The notes beneath the pieces were generated by a model that worked only from the letters and a program-made list of their open reading frames with translations, did no database searches and was not told the DNA's origin. From NCBI RefSeq assembly GCF_030848475.1, contig NZ_JAVDDS010000042.1:1-33737 (forward strand): a stretch of DNA of 33,737 nt, read 5' to 3'. Of this stretch, positions 26,380-33,737 are shown piece by piece (within the stretch, counting starts at the first letter, position 1; each line of letters starts with the position of its first letter). The DNA is from Herbivorax alkaliphila (GTDB lineage Bacteria; Bacillota; Clostridia; Acetivibrionales; Acetivibrionaceae). The position numbers and the translations under genes were made by a program.

Positions 26380-27000
26380 TTATATCTTAATTGGGTAGTC
26401 TCCGATATACCTCCACAATTTATATATTATAAATTCTCCTTGTTCAAGCATATTTTCAGGTAACTCTTTTTTCAATTTCTCCCTTAACTCAATATATTCC
26501 AAAAGTTTATCTTGATCTTCAAATAAACCATTAGAATTCAATAAAAACTGAGAGGTTTGAGATAACCTTTTCACATCATTATAAACACCTGAATAATAAT
26601 CAACTCCTGGATATCCATAATCATGCCCCAAAAACTCAAAAATTTCACTATACTTGTGTGGATTTATTTCACATTTTGGAAACAATCTCTGAGTTTCGCA
26701 AAATAACACCTCAACCTTATACTCTTCAATCTTACAAGCATTAATATATGTATTCAAAAAATCAATATCATTACATACATCTACAAATTTTTCATTATTA
26801 TCTGCTTTATAAATATTCTCATCTAAATATTTATCAAAGTACTCAATTTCTTTCTTGCTTATATTTTTAGCATACTTATCAATAGGCCAAATATCACCTT
26901 CAATACCAAAATAATTTTTATAATAACCTGCATATTGACTATCTATCCGTTTTATTATGAAACCATTTGCAAAATATCTTATTTCTTCTTGATTAATCAT
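26380..27000 (-). CDS. Candidate orphan immunity protein in the Rhs tip array
   Basis: A 206-residue soluble protein starting at ATG 26998-27000, with AGAGGGTG 6 bases upstream. It is acidic and rich in aromatic residues, with no signal peptide, membrane span or known motif (for example EGDIWPIDKYAKNISKKEIE and FLGHDYGYPGVDYYSG). It lies between a Hint scrap and the decayed Rhs tip 3, which is the position of an immunity gene whose toxin has been lost. That role is inferred from position only. Confidence 0.55.
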   Translation of the reverse strand: MINQEEIRYFANGFIIKRIDSQYAGYYKNYFGIEGDIWPIDKYAKNISKKEIEYFDKYLDENIYKADNNEKFVDVCNDIDFLNTYINACKIEEYKVEVLFCETQRLFPKCEINPHKYSEIFEFLGHDYGYPGVDYYSGVYNDVKRLSQTSQFLLNSNGLFEDQDKLLEYIELREKLKKELPENMLEQGEFIIYKLWRYIGDYPIKI

Positions 27001-27037
27001 AAGAACACCCTCTTATTTTTAACACTTTTACCTCAAA

Positions 27038-27095
27038 TAGATGAATTGGTGTTATTTCTTTGTAGCCATCTTCAGTCTTAGACAAAATGTTATAC
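27038..27095 (-). pseudogene. Short Hint-domain scrap
   Basis: The minus strand reads AAGACTGAAGATGGCTACAA then AGAAATAAC, equivalent to the KTEDGYKEI part of the Hint domains at about 28110 and 30460. It is followed by a few bases similar to another part of the same domain. It marks a further lost tip between two candidate immunity genes. Confidence 0.55.
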
Positions 27096-27115
27096 ATGCT
27101 GTTCTAGTTACAAAT

Positions 27116-27460
27116 TTAGTACTTAAATATAACTTTACAAATAAACCCCTTCATTTCTTGGTTTGCAGATACTAATAAGTATTCAATATTTTCTCGTGTT
27201 ATATTTTTAGTATAAAAAGTAATTGCTGAATATTCAATAAAATGAAGCAACGAAGTAAAAAGCCTTTTCGCTACTCTTTCATTACTTTCTTTTAAATTTA
27301 TAATTATTTCATATGATAAATCTTCTACTATATTTATTTTATAGTTTTTTATTTCTTTACAACCTCTGCAAAATTCTTCAATTTCAATCGTTAGTCCTAA
27401 TTCTTTGATAATGCTTATCTTATCTTTTAAGCAATTAATTATTAGCTCCAAAATTATCAT
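27116..27460 (-). CDS. Candidate immunity protein for Rhs orphan tip 2
   Basis: A 114-residue protein. The start is ATG 27458-27460, with AAGGTG upstream; it lies one base after the TGA that closes the second toxin frame, the tight spacing usual for toxin and immunity pairs. It is a small soluble protein with a central CRGCKEIKNYKI stretch and no motif I recognise. The frame is open further upstream, but that part overlaps the toxin. The immunity role is inferred from position and size. Confidence 0.6.
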   Translation of the reverse strand: MIILELIINCLKDKISIIKELGLTIEIEEFCRGCKEIKNYKINIVEDLSYEIIINLKESNERVAKRLFTSLLHFIEYSAITFYTKNITRENIEYLLVSANQEMKGFICKVIFKY

Positions 27461-27461
27461 C

Positions 27462-28863
27462 TCACCTTTTTGGTATATAATAACCTCCATTTAACCATTC
27501 TGGATAAGAATAAACAGTAACTATTTTATCTACCCACTCATTGGTTATTACTGTATTACCTCGGTTATCCTGATATCTCCATGTTACCGAACCATATCCA
27601 ACTGATTTCTTTTACTCTGTTTCTTTTATTATTGTCTATAATACTATCAATTACATCTGGAACAAAACCTCTTTCATTTGCACGTTCTGCACCATGATTA
27701 GTAAACTCTCTATTTCTAGGTGTTTTATCTCCAGCTTTACAGCTATTATGTACAAATACATCTTGCTCTGACACAAAATAGGTGTGCCAGTCTTCAACTT
27801 CAAAGTTGTATACCTTTATTGGTGAATCTAGATGTTCAAACTTTAACTCCTTTATTTCTCTCGCATCACTTGAGTATAAGTATACCTTATCTCCTACTTC
27901 CATGTCACCTGCTGCTACCCAGCCTTTTCCTATTACCCAAAATGGATGAGTTGGTGTTGTCTCTATTTCTTCATCTTCTACAAACACCCTTACTATAACG
28001 CTAGTTTCATTTACAAATACATTTGTTACTTTCTTAAGTCCCTTCTCTCCTGTTAGTGGATCCTCCGAGTAGACTAAATCCCCTACTTCTATATCCTTAA
28101 TTTCCTTATAGCCATCCTCCGTCTTAATCAGGGTATCTTCAGTAAAACATATTTTCCCTATTAATGTAGTCAATATCACTGTTGCTGTAAGTACAGCTAA
28201 GTATCTGGCTACCTGCTCTCTGGACACCCCTCCATTTATCATATCAACACTTAAATTAATTGACTGATAGAGACTCCACAGGGACATGATTGTTCCTAAA
28301 AACAGCACCATATTACATGACAGCTTTTTGGCTATTGCCTTAATTCCCATTCCAACTATAGTACCAACACCAATACCTATAGCAGCTTCAATCCAAACAT
28401 CTTTAGAACATAATGCCGACAAATAATCTAATACCGACACCTGATTTACTATTGCAAGATATATTCCAGTGAAAACAGGTATTGCAATTGAGGCTATGGT
28501 GGCACCAATTGTTATACCCATCATTACACCTGCAATTGAAAAGTATCCTGATGGGTCAATTTTGTTTACAGGGTCAGAATCTGCATATAGATACTTGTGC
28601 AGTGTAATTGGATCAGTTATAATTCCTCCCCATGAATCCATTGTAAGGAATCTTCCTAATGACGGATTCATATATCTTGCTCTTAAATAGTAGAATGTTA
28701 CATTTGCATCATACTGCTCACCTGTAAAGAGATAGTCATTCTCTGTTGTTCCTGTTCTGGCTATCAACATTCCAAAGGAATCATAAGTATATTCAACAAC
28801 AGACACATCTTTAGAATCTGTAGTTATAATTTTTATCAGTCTTCTGTTGTAATCATATGTATA
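27462..28863 (-). pseudogene. Rhs orphan tip 2: core end, hydrophobic segment, Hint domain and frameshifted toxin
   Basis: This begins inside a YD repeat (YTYDYNRRL), 10 bases after the stop of the immunity gene at 28874, with no ribosome binding site, and jumps directly to the last core repeat (TYDSFGMLIARTG). It then follows the intact Rhs protein almost base for base through the core end, hydrophobic segment and Hint domain (CFTEDTLIK to FVHNSC). The tip differs: REFTNHGAERANERGFV continues to NNKRNRVKEI, where the frame breaks near 27603. One frame runs on to a TAA at 27565-27567. The other continues GSVTWRYQDNRGNTVITNEW to NGGYYIPKR and TGA at 27462-27464, which looks like the true C-terminus. 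Without an N-terminal delivery part it is a silent cassette. Confidence 0.85.
27739..28790 (-). repeat. About 1.05-kb direct repeat shared by Rhs tip 2 and the long Rhs gene
   Basis: The segment matches about 30097-31148 with only scattered base differences and no length change that I noticed. It covers the end of the core, the hydrophobic linker and the Hint domain. Similarity stops abruptly at the Hint end (HNSC) on one side and at the YD repeat on the other. Such a repeat permits recombination that would swap the toxin tips. Confidence 0.85.
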
Positions 28864-28873
28864 TTACTAATTT

Positions 28874-29395
28874 TCAAGTACACTCACATTCAGCAAGTTC
28901 GTATATAACTGAGTCTAACATATGTGAAGTTATTATTTGGCGTTCAATGTCTTGTAGCATAATTTTACTTGTGCATTTTTTAACTTTAAAATCGCAATCA
29001 TACCCCTCTGTAATAATAACTCTTAATCCTTTAGGACTGAGTGTTTTTTCGAAAAACCTAAACGTATCGTAAAAAGAACTAAGATTTAATTTGCACAAAT
29101 CCTCGAATGCTGACCGACTATCTCTTTTTGGAAAAAGCTGATTTTCATCATATTTATTGTAGGGGAATAGTAAATCTTCACTATTTGTCGGTTGTAAACA
29201 AGACGTAATACAAAATTTTATATCGTTTTTAGGTTTTTTATTTTCTTCAAACATAGTATGTATATCATTATAAAAATTTATTTCTTTATTAAACCAATAA
29301 TAAATGCCTTTTTTTTCAGAATAAAGTTTAACACTCTTAATTTGTTCTGGCGTAAATTTGTTTGAAAAAAAATCTCCAAATAAAATATGACTCAT
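28874..29395 (-). CDS. Candidate immunity protein for the Rhs toxin tip 1
   Basis: A 173-residue soluble protein with AGAGG 8 bases before ATG 29393-29395. It has no signal peptide or membrane span and no motif I recognise; two recognisable stretches are SHILFGDFFSNKFTPEQIKS and SPKGLRVIITEGYDCDF. It is the first gene after the long Rhs gene on the same strand, the usual place for the cognate immunity gene, although the gap of 390 bases is long for such a pair. The role is inferred from position. Confidence 0.55.
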   Translation of the reverse strand: MSHILFGDFFSNKFTPEQIKSVKLYSEKKGIYYWFNKEINFYNDIHTMFEENKKPKNDIKFCITSCLQPTNSEDLLFPYNKYDENQLFPKRDSRSAFEDLCKLNLSSFYDTFRFFEKTLSPKGLRVIITEGYDCDFKVKKCTSKIMLQDIERQIITSHMLDSVIYELAECECT

Positions 29396-29518
29396 TATTT
29401 AACCTCTTTCTTTATTTTGTATTCATCTATTTATAAATTAAATAGATTTTGTTGTTTGATTTATAGGAATTACAATGATTTTTAAAATAAAAACACATTA
29501 CCTTCCTTCTATATTTGT

Positions 29519-29579
29519 GTATAATTGAGTTTAAACAAAAAATTAGTAGAAAAAATTTATTGTTTAAACTCAATTGTAC
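29519..29579. repeat. Long inverted repeat between Rhs toxin 1 and its presumed immunity gene
   Basis: AATTGAGTTTAAACAA (29523-29538) and TTGTTTAAACTCAATT (29560-29575) are exact complements with a 21-base loop. Three further pairs after one G-T position extend the stem to 20 bp. The stem is not GC-rich and has no T run directly after it, so it could be a terminator-like structure, a protein binding site or the ends of a small mobile element. Confidence 0.7.
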
Positions 29580-29654
29580 TATTTTTATTTATTCAAATCT
29601 AACAGCCGCTAGGTTTTATTATAAAAATATTTCATCCTTAACAAATTACCTCGT

Positions 29655-29692
29655 GTAAAGTTTGTACCCACTGATTTAGGAACAAACTTTAC
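29655..29692. repeat. Second inverted repeat in the Rhs toxin 1/immunity gap
   Basis: GTAAAGTTTGT (29655-29665) pairs exactly with ACAAACTTTAC (29682-29692) around a 16-base loop. It lies about 95 bases past the toxin stop codon on the minus strand. Apart from these two inverted repeats, the region 29396-29785 holds no gene I can support. Confidence 0.65.
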
Positions 29693-29785
29693 GGTTCTAA
29701 ATTTTTTGGTATATTTTTATTTTTCAAAGAAAATTTTTATTCTGTCTAATTCTCAAATACGTTTTTTATAAGCAATTTTACACTA

Positions 29786-32700
29786 TCAATATTTTGTTCG
29801 AGTGTTGTTATATCCTGGTAATAGCGGCCCATCTGAACTACCAACAGGCAAACCATCACTGTTATAAAAATAATTATGTTCATGTGGTTGGTAATATTGT
29901 TGTGTAATTTTATTAAAATGTGCATGATCAAAATCTTGTCTGTTAAATTGATTTCCAGTAGCATCATAAAAAGCTCTGCTTTTAACTGTTCCATCTGGAT
30001 TTAATTGTTCATATATTGAATTTGGAGTAGAATTCTTTGGAGGTCTTGAATTTCCAGCTTCAAGTGAATTGTTCCCACCCGCTCCCTTACCTCCACAGCT
30101 ATTATGTACAAATACATCTTGCTCTGATACAAAATATGTGTGCCAGTCTTCAACTTCGAAGTTGTATACCTTTATTGGTGAATCTAAATGTTCAAACTTT
30201 AACTCCTTGATTTCTCTTCCTTCACCTGAATATAAGTATACCTTATCTCCTACTCCCATGTCACCTGCTGCTACCCAGCCTTTTCCTATTACCCAAAATG
30301 GATGGGTTGGTGTTGTCTCTATTTCTTCATCTTCTACAAACACCCTTACTATGACGCTAGTTTCATTTTCAAATACATTTGTTACTTTCTTAAGTCCCTT
30401 CTCTCCTGTTAGTGGATCCTCCGAGTAAACTAAATCCCCTACCTCTATATCCTTAATTTCCTTATAGCCATCTTCTGTCTTAATCAGGGTATCTTCAGTA
30501 AAACATATCTTCCCTATTATTGTTGTCAGTATTACTGTTGCTGTAAGTACTGCTAGGTATCTGGCTACCTGCTCTCTGGACACCCCTCCATTTATCATAT
30601 CAACACTTAAATTAATTGACTGATAGAGACTCCACAGGGACATGATTGTTCCTAAAAACAGCACCATATTACATGACAGCTTTTTGGCTATTGCCTTAAT
30701 TCCCATTCCAACTATAGTACCAACACCAATACCTATAGCAGCTTCAATCCAAACATCTTTAGAACATAATGCCGACAAATAATCTAATACCGACACCTGA
30801 TTTACTATTGCAAGATATATTCCTGTGAAAACAGGTATTGCAATTGAGGCTATGGTGGCACCAATTGTTACACCCATCATTACACCTGCAATTGAAAAGT
30901 ATCCTGATGGGTCAATTTTGTTTACAGGGTCAGAATCTGCATATAGATACTTGTGCAGTGTAATTGGATCAGTTATAATTCCTCCCCATGAATCCATTGT
31001 AAGGAATCTTCCCAATGACGGATTCATATATCTTGCCCTTAAATAGTAGAAAGTTACATTTGCATCATACTGCTCACCTGTGAAGAGATAATCGTTCTCT
31101 GTTGTCCCTGTCCTAGCTATCAACATTCCAAAGGAATCATAAGTATATGTGTCTGTTATGTTTCCTTCCATATCAGTTAATGCTCTGGTACTTCCTATTC
31201 CATCATAGTGATAATAGCTAAAGTCTTCTCCTCTCCTTTGACTTATTAGATCGTCACCATAAACATAACTTACTATTAAATTTCCCTCATCATCTCTTTC
31301 TTCTAATACCTGAGCATATTCGGTATTTATGTCAGCTAAATAGTTAATTATCGTTGCACCGTCAACTACTTTTTGAAGTCTTATACCATCTACATCATAA
31401 GTGTATTCAACAACAGACGCCTCTTTAGAGCCTGTAGTTACAACTTTTGTCAGTCTTCTATTGTAATCATATGTATATGTTACTTCTTCGCCTGTCTCTG
31501 TCTTTTTAGTCAGTGTGCTGCCATTTTTATCATATGTATATGTGTTTTTCCCTTCAGTAATAACTCTGTTGTTTTCATCATATGTGTATTTTGTTATTTC
31601 ACCATTTATAGATTTTGAAAGCCTGTTTCCAACGGCATCATATGTATACTCTATTACTGTCTTGTTTCCAGCAGCACTTTCAATTTCCTTTTCAATTAAT
31701 TTGTATGTATCATCGTATGTGTATTTTATTGTTCTTCCGCTATTTTCTTCAACTCTAATTCTGTTACCAGCAGATCCAAGAGTATACTCGTATGATGTAA
31801 TTATTTCCCCTGCTTCATTGCGATTTACTAAAGATACCAATCTGCTTAAATAATCATACTGGTATTCAGTTGTAGTATTATTAGGATAAACAACACTTTT
31901 TCTGTTGCCTATGGCATCATATGTATAGGAAGTAGTGTTACCATCTGAATCTGTAACAGACTCCAGCCTATTTAATTCATCATAAGTATAATATGTAGTT
32001 CCTGATGGAACAGTAACACTTGTTCGGTTACCTGCTTTATCATATGTATATGATATTTGAGTTCCATCTGGATTTGTCTGTTTTATAAGCCTATCCATAA
32101 GGTCATATTCATAATGTATAGTGCCTCTTTCATCAGTAACAGATTCTCTCTGACCCGAAAGAGTGTATGTATAAATTTCATACTTTCCGTCAGGATATGT
32201 TTTATTTATAAGATTGCCGGCAGTATCGTATTCAAATTCTATTTTGTCTCCATTAAAATCTGTTTTTGATGTCTTTTTGCCTTCCGCATCATATGTAATT
32301 ATTTCTTCATAGCCTGATGGAAGTATCTGCTTTGTCATATTTCCAGTTTTGTCATACTCAAACCTTACTTTGTTGCCATTTGCATCTGTCTGAGAAATTC
32401 TATTTCCTTGAGCGTCATAATCAAAACTGGTTTCATTTCCTAATGGATCAATAACTTTTATAACTCTTCCTACAGCATCATATTCATAATTTGTAACTAT
32501 TCCAGCTTGATCACGCTCTGATATTTTTTGCCCTCTATCATTGTATTCTGTCGTTGTATAAGTACCATCTGGGAAAATAGTTTTAACTAAATTATCGTTT
32601 CCATCATATTCAAAGCTAATAACATTTTCCTTAGCATCAATCATTTTTATTCTATTGCCATTTTTGTCGTACTCATATTTTGTAGAATTTCCAAGTGCAT

Positions 32701-33737
32701 CAATAACTTCAACAGTATTACCAACTTCATCATACCTATATTTTGTTACATTTCCAAGCTCATTTTTTTCAGATATTATTCTCCCCAATGAATCATATTC
32801 ATTTTCAATAAATGAACCATCAGGATTTATAGTTTTTGTTAATCTTCCCAGTTTATCATACTCACACTGTGTAGTTCTTTTTAGACGATCTGTTGATGAA
32901 ATCTCTCTTCCTTCTGCATCATACCTGAACTTCTCAGTAGTATCATCGGGATACCTGATAAGTATGACATTCCCAAATGCATCATACTCATACTCAGTTC
33001 TATTGCCTATTTTATCAATAATGGCCGATTGTTGTCCTGCTGAATCGTACTCGATTCTTATACTTTTTCCGTTGCCATCAATCATTTCTACCAATCGATT
33101 CATTGAGTCATAAACATATTCTGTAGTGACTTTCGCCCCTGTCTCATCGTCAGTTTCTACTTTTGATATAAGGCAGCCATTATTATTATATTTGTAAAAA
33201 GTCTCATTTCCATTAGCATCTGTTTCAGAAGTTTTATTTCCCCTTGAATCATATGTATAACGCTTTGTATTGCCTTCAGCATCTGTTTCAGAAATCAAAC
33301 TACCCCTTGAATTATACTCATAAGTGGTTTCTTTTCCATTTTCCGCCTCTGAAATTCGATTTCCCATTGAATCATATGTGTAAGTTGTAATATTGCCTTC
33401 AGCATCTTCAAAGCTCAAAACCCTTCCTCTACTGTCATATGTATACTCTGTTGTATTTCCTAAAGCATCTGTCTGACTTAGCATATTACCCTGTTCATCA
33501 TATGTATATTTTGTTTCATTTCCTAAAGCATCTGTTTCTGAAAGTTTATTTCCTTTGTCATCGTAAGAAAAGGAAGTTGTATTTTTAAGAGCATCAACTG
33601 TAGTTAATATATTTCCATTATCATCATATTCATGTACTGTTATATTTCCAAGCCTATCTCTTATTATTTCCTGCCTGTTTTCAATATCTCTATCATATTC
33701 TATTCTATCCCCATTTATATCCACATGAGCAATTAAC
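29786..33737 (-). CDS. Rhs polymorphic toxin: YD repeats, core, Hint autoprocessing domain and C-terminal toxin (5' end outside window)
   Basis: About 1316 codons lie in the window; the frame is open through base 33737 (LIAHVDINGDR), so the N-terminus is missing. More than 25 YD repeats of the type YTYDSxGN fill most of the protein, and the core ends with YLRARYMNPSLGRFLTMD and DPSG (about residue 941, counted from GTG 33724). A hydrophobic segment of about 130 residues follows. Next is a Hint domain (1074-1210) with its catalytic C1074 (CFTEDT), TPTH at H1141 and terminal HN-S-C (1207-1210). Residues 1211-1312 are the tip, with SRAFYDATGNQFNRQDFDHA and YQPHEHNYFYN; the conserved-looking Asp and His suggest a nuclease, but the family is uncertain. 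Rhs proteins form a shell that encloses the toxin, which is released by self-cleavage. The route of secretion is not shown here. Confidence 0.9.
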   Translation of the reverse strand, partial: LIAHVDINGDRIEYDRDIENRQEIIRDRLGNITVHEYDDNGNILTTVDALKNTTSFSYDDKGNKLSETDALGNETKYTYDEQGNMLSQTDALGNTTEYTYDSRGRVLSFEDAEGNITTYTYDSMGNRISEAENGKETTYEYNSRGSLISETDAEGNTKRYTYDSRGNKTSETDANGNETFYKYNNNGCLISKVETDDETGAKVTTEYVYDSMNRLVEMIDGNGKSIRIEYDSAGQQSAIIDKIGNRTEYEYDAFGNVILIRYPDDTTEKFRYDAEGREISSTDRLKRTTQCEYDKLGRLTKTINPDGSFIENEYDSLGRIISEKNELGNVTKYRYDEVGNTVEVIDALGNSTKYEYDKNGNRIKMIDAKENVISFEYDGNDNLVKTIFPDGTYTTTEYNDRGQKISERDQAGIVTNYEYDAVGRVIKVIDPLGNETSFDYDAQGNRISQTDANGNKVRFEYDKTGNMTKQILPSGYEEIITYDAEGKKTSKTDFNGDKIEFEYDTAGNLINKTYPDGKYEIYTYTLSGQRESVTDERGTIHYEYDLMDRLIKQTNPDGTQISYTYDKAGNRTSVTVPSGTTYYTYDELNRLESVTDSDGNTTSYTYDAIGNRKSVVYPNNTTTEYQYDYLSRLVSLVNRNEAGEIITSYEYTLGSAGNRIRVEENSGRTIKYTYDDTYKLIEKEIESAAGNKTVIEYTYDAVGNRLSKSINGEITKYTYDENNRVITEGKNTYTYDKNGSTLTKKTETGEEVTYTYDYNRRLTKVVTTGSKEASVVEYTYDVDGIRLQKVVDGATIINYLADINTEYAQVLEERDDEGNLIVSYVYGDDLISQRRGEDFSYYHYDGIGSTRALTDMEGNITDTYTYDSFGMLIARTGTTENDYLFTGEQYDANVTFYYLRARYMNPSLGRFLTMDSWGGIITDPITLHKYLYADSDPVNKIDPSGYFSIAGVMMGVTIGATIASIAIPVFTGIYLAIVNQVSVLDYLSALCSKDVWIEAAIGIGVGTIVGMGIKAIAKKLSCNMVLFLGTIMSLWSLYQSINLSVDMINGGVSREQVARYLAVLTATVILTTIIGKICFTEDTLIKTEDGYKEIKDIEVGDLVYSEDPLTGEKGLKKVTNVFENETSVIVRVFVEDEEIETTPTHPFWVIGKGWVAAGDMGVGDKVYLYSGEGREIKELKFEHLDSPIKVYNFEVEDWHTYFVSEQDVFVHNSCGGKGAGGNNSLEAGNSRPPKNSTPNSIYEQLNPDGTVKSRAFYDATGNQFNRQDFDHAHFNKITQQYYQPHEHNYFYNSDGLPVGSSDGPLLPGYNNTRTKY
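29789..30094 (-). other. Toxin tip 1 of the Rhs protein (putative nuclease)
   Basis: 102 residues follow the Hint terminus. A Gly/Asn/Pro-rich lead (GGKGAGGNNS) is followed by a compact domain with YEQLNPDGTVKSRAFYDATG, then RQDFDHAHFN and QPHEHNYFY. The G-x-V-x-S-x-x-x-YD-x-x-G and D-x-D-H-x-H patterns recall small nuclease toxins of polymorphic systems (such as those named polymorphic toxin type 24), but this match is from memory and weak. Confidence 0.45.

Noticed and set aside
29746-29994. A minus-strand 82-codon frame overlapping the Rhs toxin end, considered as an immunity gene
   Set aside because: Most of it is the toxin domain read in another frame, and no ribosome binding site precedes its start; only the last 20 codons lie outside the toxin.
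31370-33700. Regular repeats of the ATCATATGTATA type, considered as a CRISPR or other array
   Set aside because: They are the codons for the YTYD motif of the Rhs YD repeats; spacing follows the protein repeat and the units are translated.

Overview
The window is AT-rich DNA, probably from an anaerobic low-GC Firmicute of the class Clostridia. The grounds are the AT content, strong GGAGG-type ribosome binding sites, S-layer homology (SLH) anchored surface proteins, a YtrA-type GntR regulator, CheX and bacteriohemerythrin. I cannot name the genus. The region is accessory in character: large surface and toxin genes, tandem paralogues, and many gene fragments and mobile-element scars.

Layout, left to right. 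(1) 1-2502, minus strand: a PLD-type nuclease gene overlaps a gene resembling the AddB/RexB helicase-nuclease subunit. The second gene has an in-frame TAG but stays open beyond it to the window edge. (2) 2715-3281: a VanZ-like membrane protein. (3) 3464-6909: two tandem AAA-ATPase-like/PD-(D/E)XK genes (DUF1703 type), near-identical except in one internal block. A deleted third copy lies at 21976-22235 and a possible scrap near 10262. (4) 7076-10184: a metallophosphoesterase fragment, then a GntR regulator whose promoter is covered by a perfect 17-bp inverted repeat, a permease, an exported protein and only the 3' end of an ABC ATPase. (5) 10363-11184: a lipoprotein. (6) 11896-21591, minus strand: a cell-envelope cluster. 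It contains an SLH/VWA protein, an SLH protein with prenyltransferase-like repeats, a secreted protein with a transglutaminase-like fold and a PGRP-type amidase, and a small membrane protein. (7) 22459-24570: an SLC12-like APC transporter. (8) 24728-25605: bacteriohemerythrin and CheX, overlapping as TAATG. (9) 25813-33737, minus strand: an Rhs polymorphic toxin locus.

The Rhs locus is the most interesting part. A long Rhs protein, open at the right edge, has YD repeats, a core, a hydrophobic segment, a Hint autoprocessing domain and a roughly 100-residue toxin tip. Its presumed immunity gene follows. Then comes an orphan tip sharing about 1.05 kb of near-identical core/Hint sequence but carrying a different, frameshifted toxin, with its own candidate immunity gene. 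After that lie a Hint scrap, another candidate orphan immunity gene and a decayed third tip. This looks like a toxin-switching cassette array.

Short dispersed repeats with hairpins occur near 9865, 18507, 22388 and 24571. They resemble solitary ends of IS200/IS605-type elements, and two lie exactly where genes are truncated or end. No tRNA, rRNA or CRISPR array was seen.
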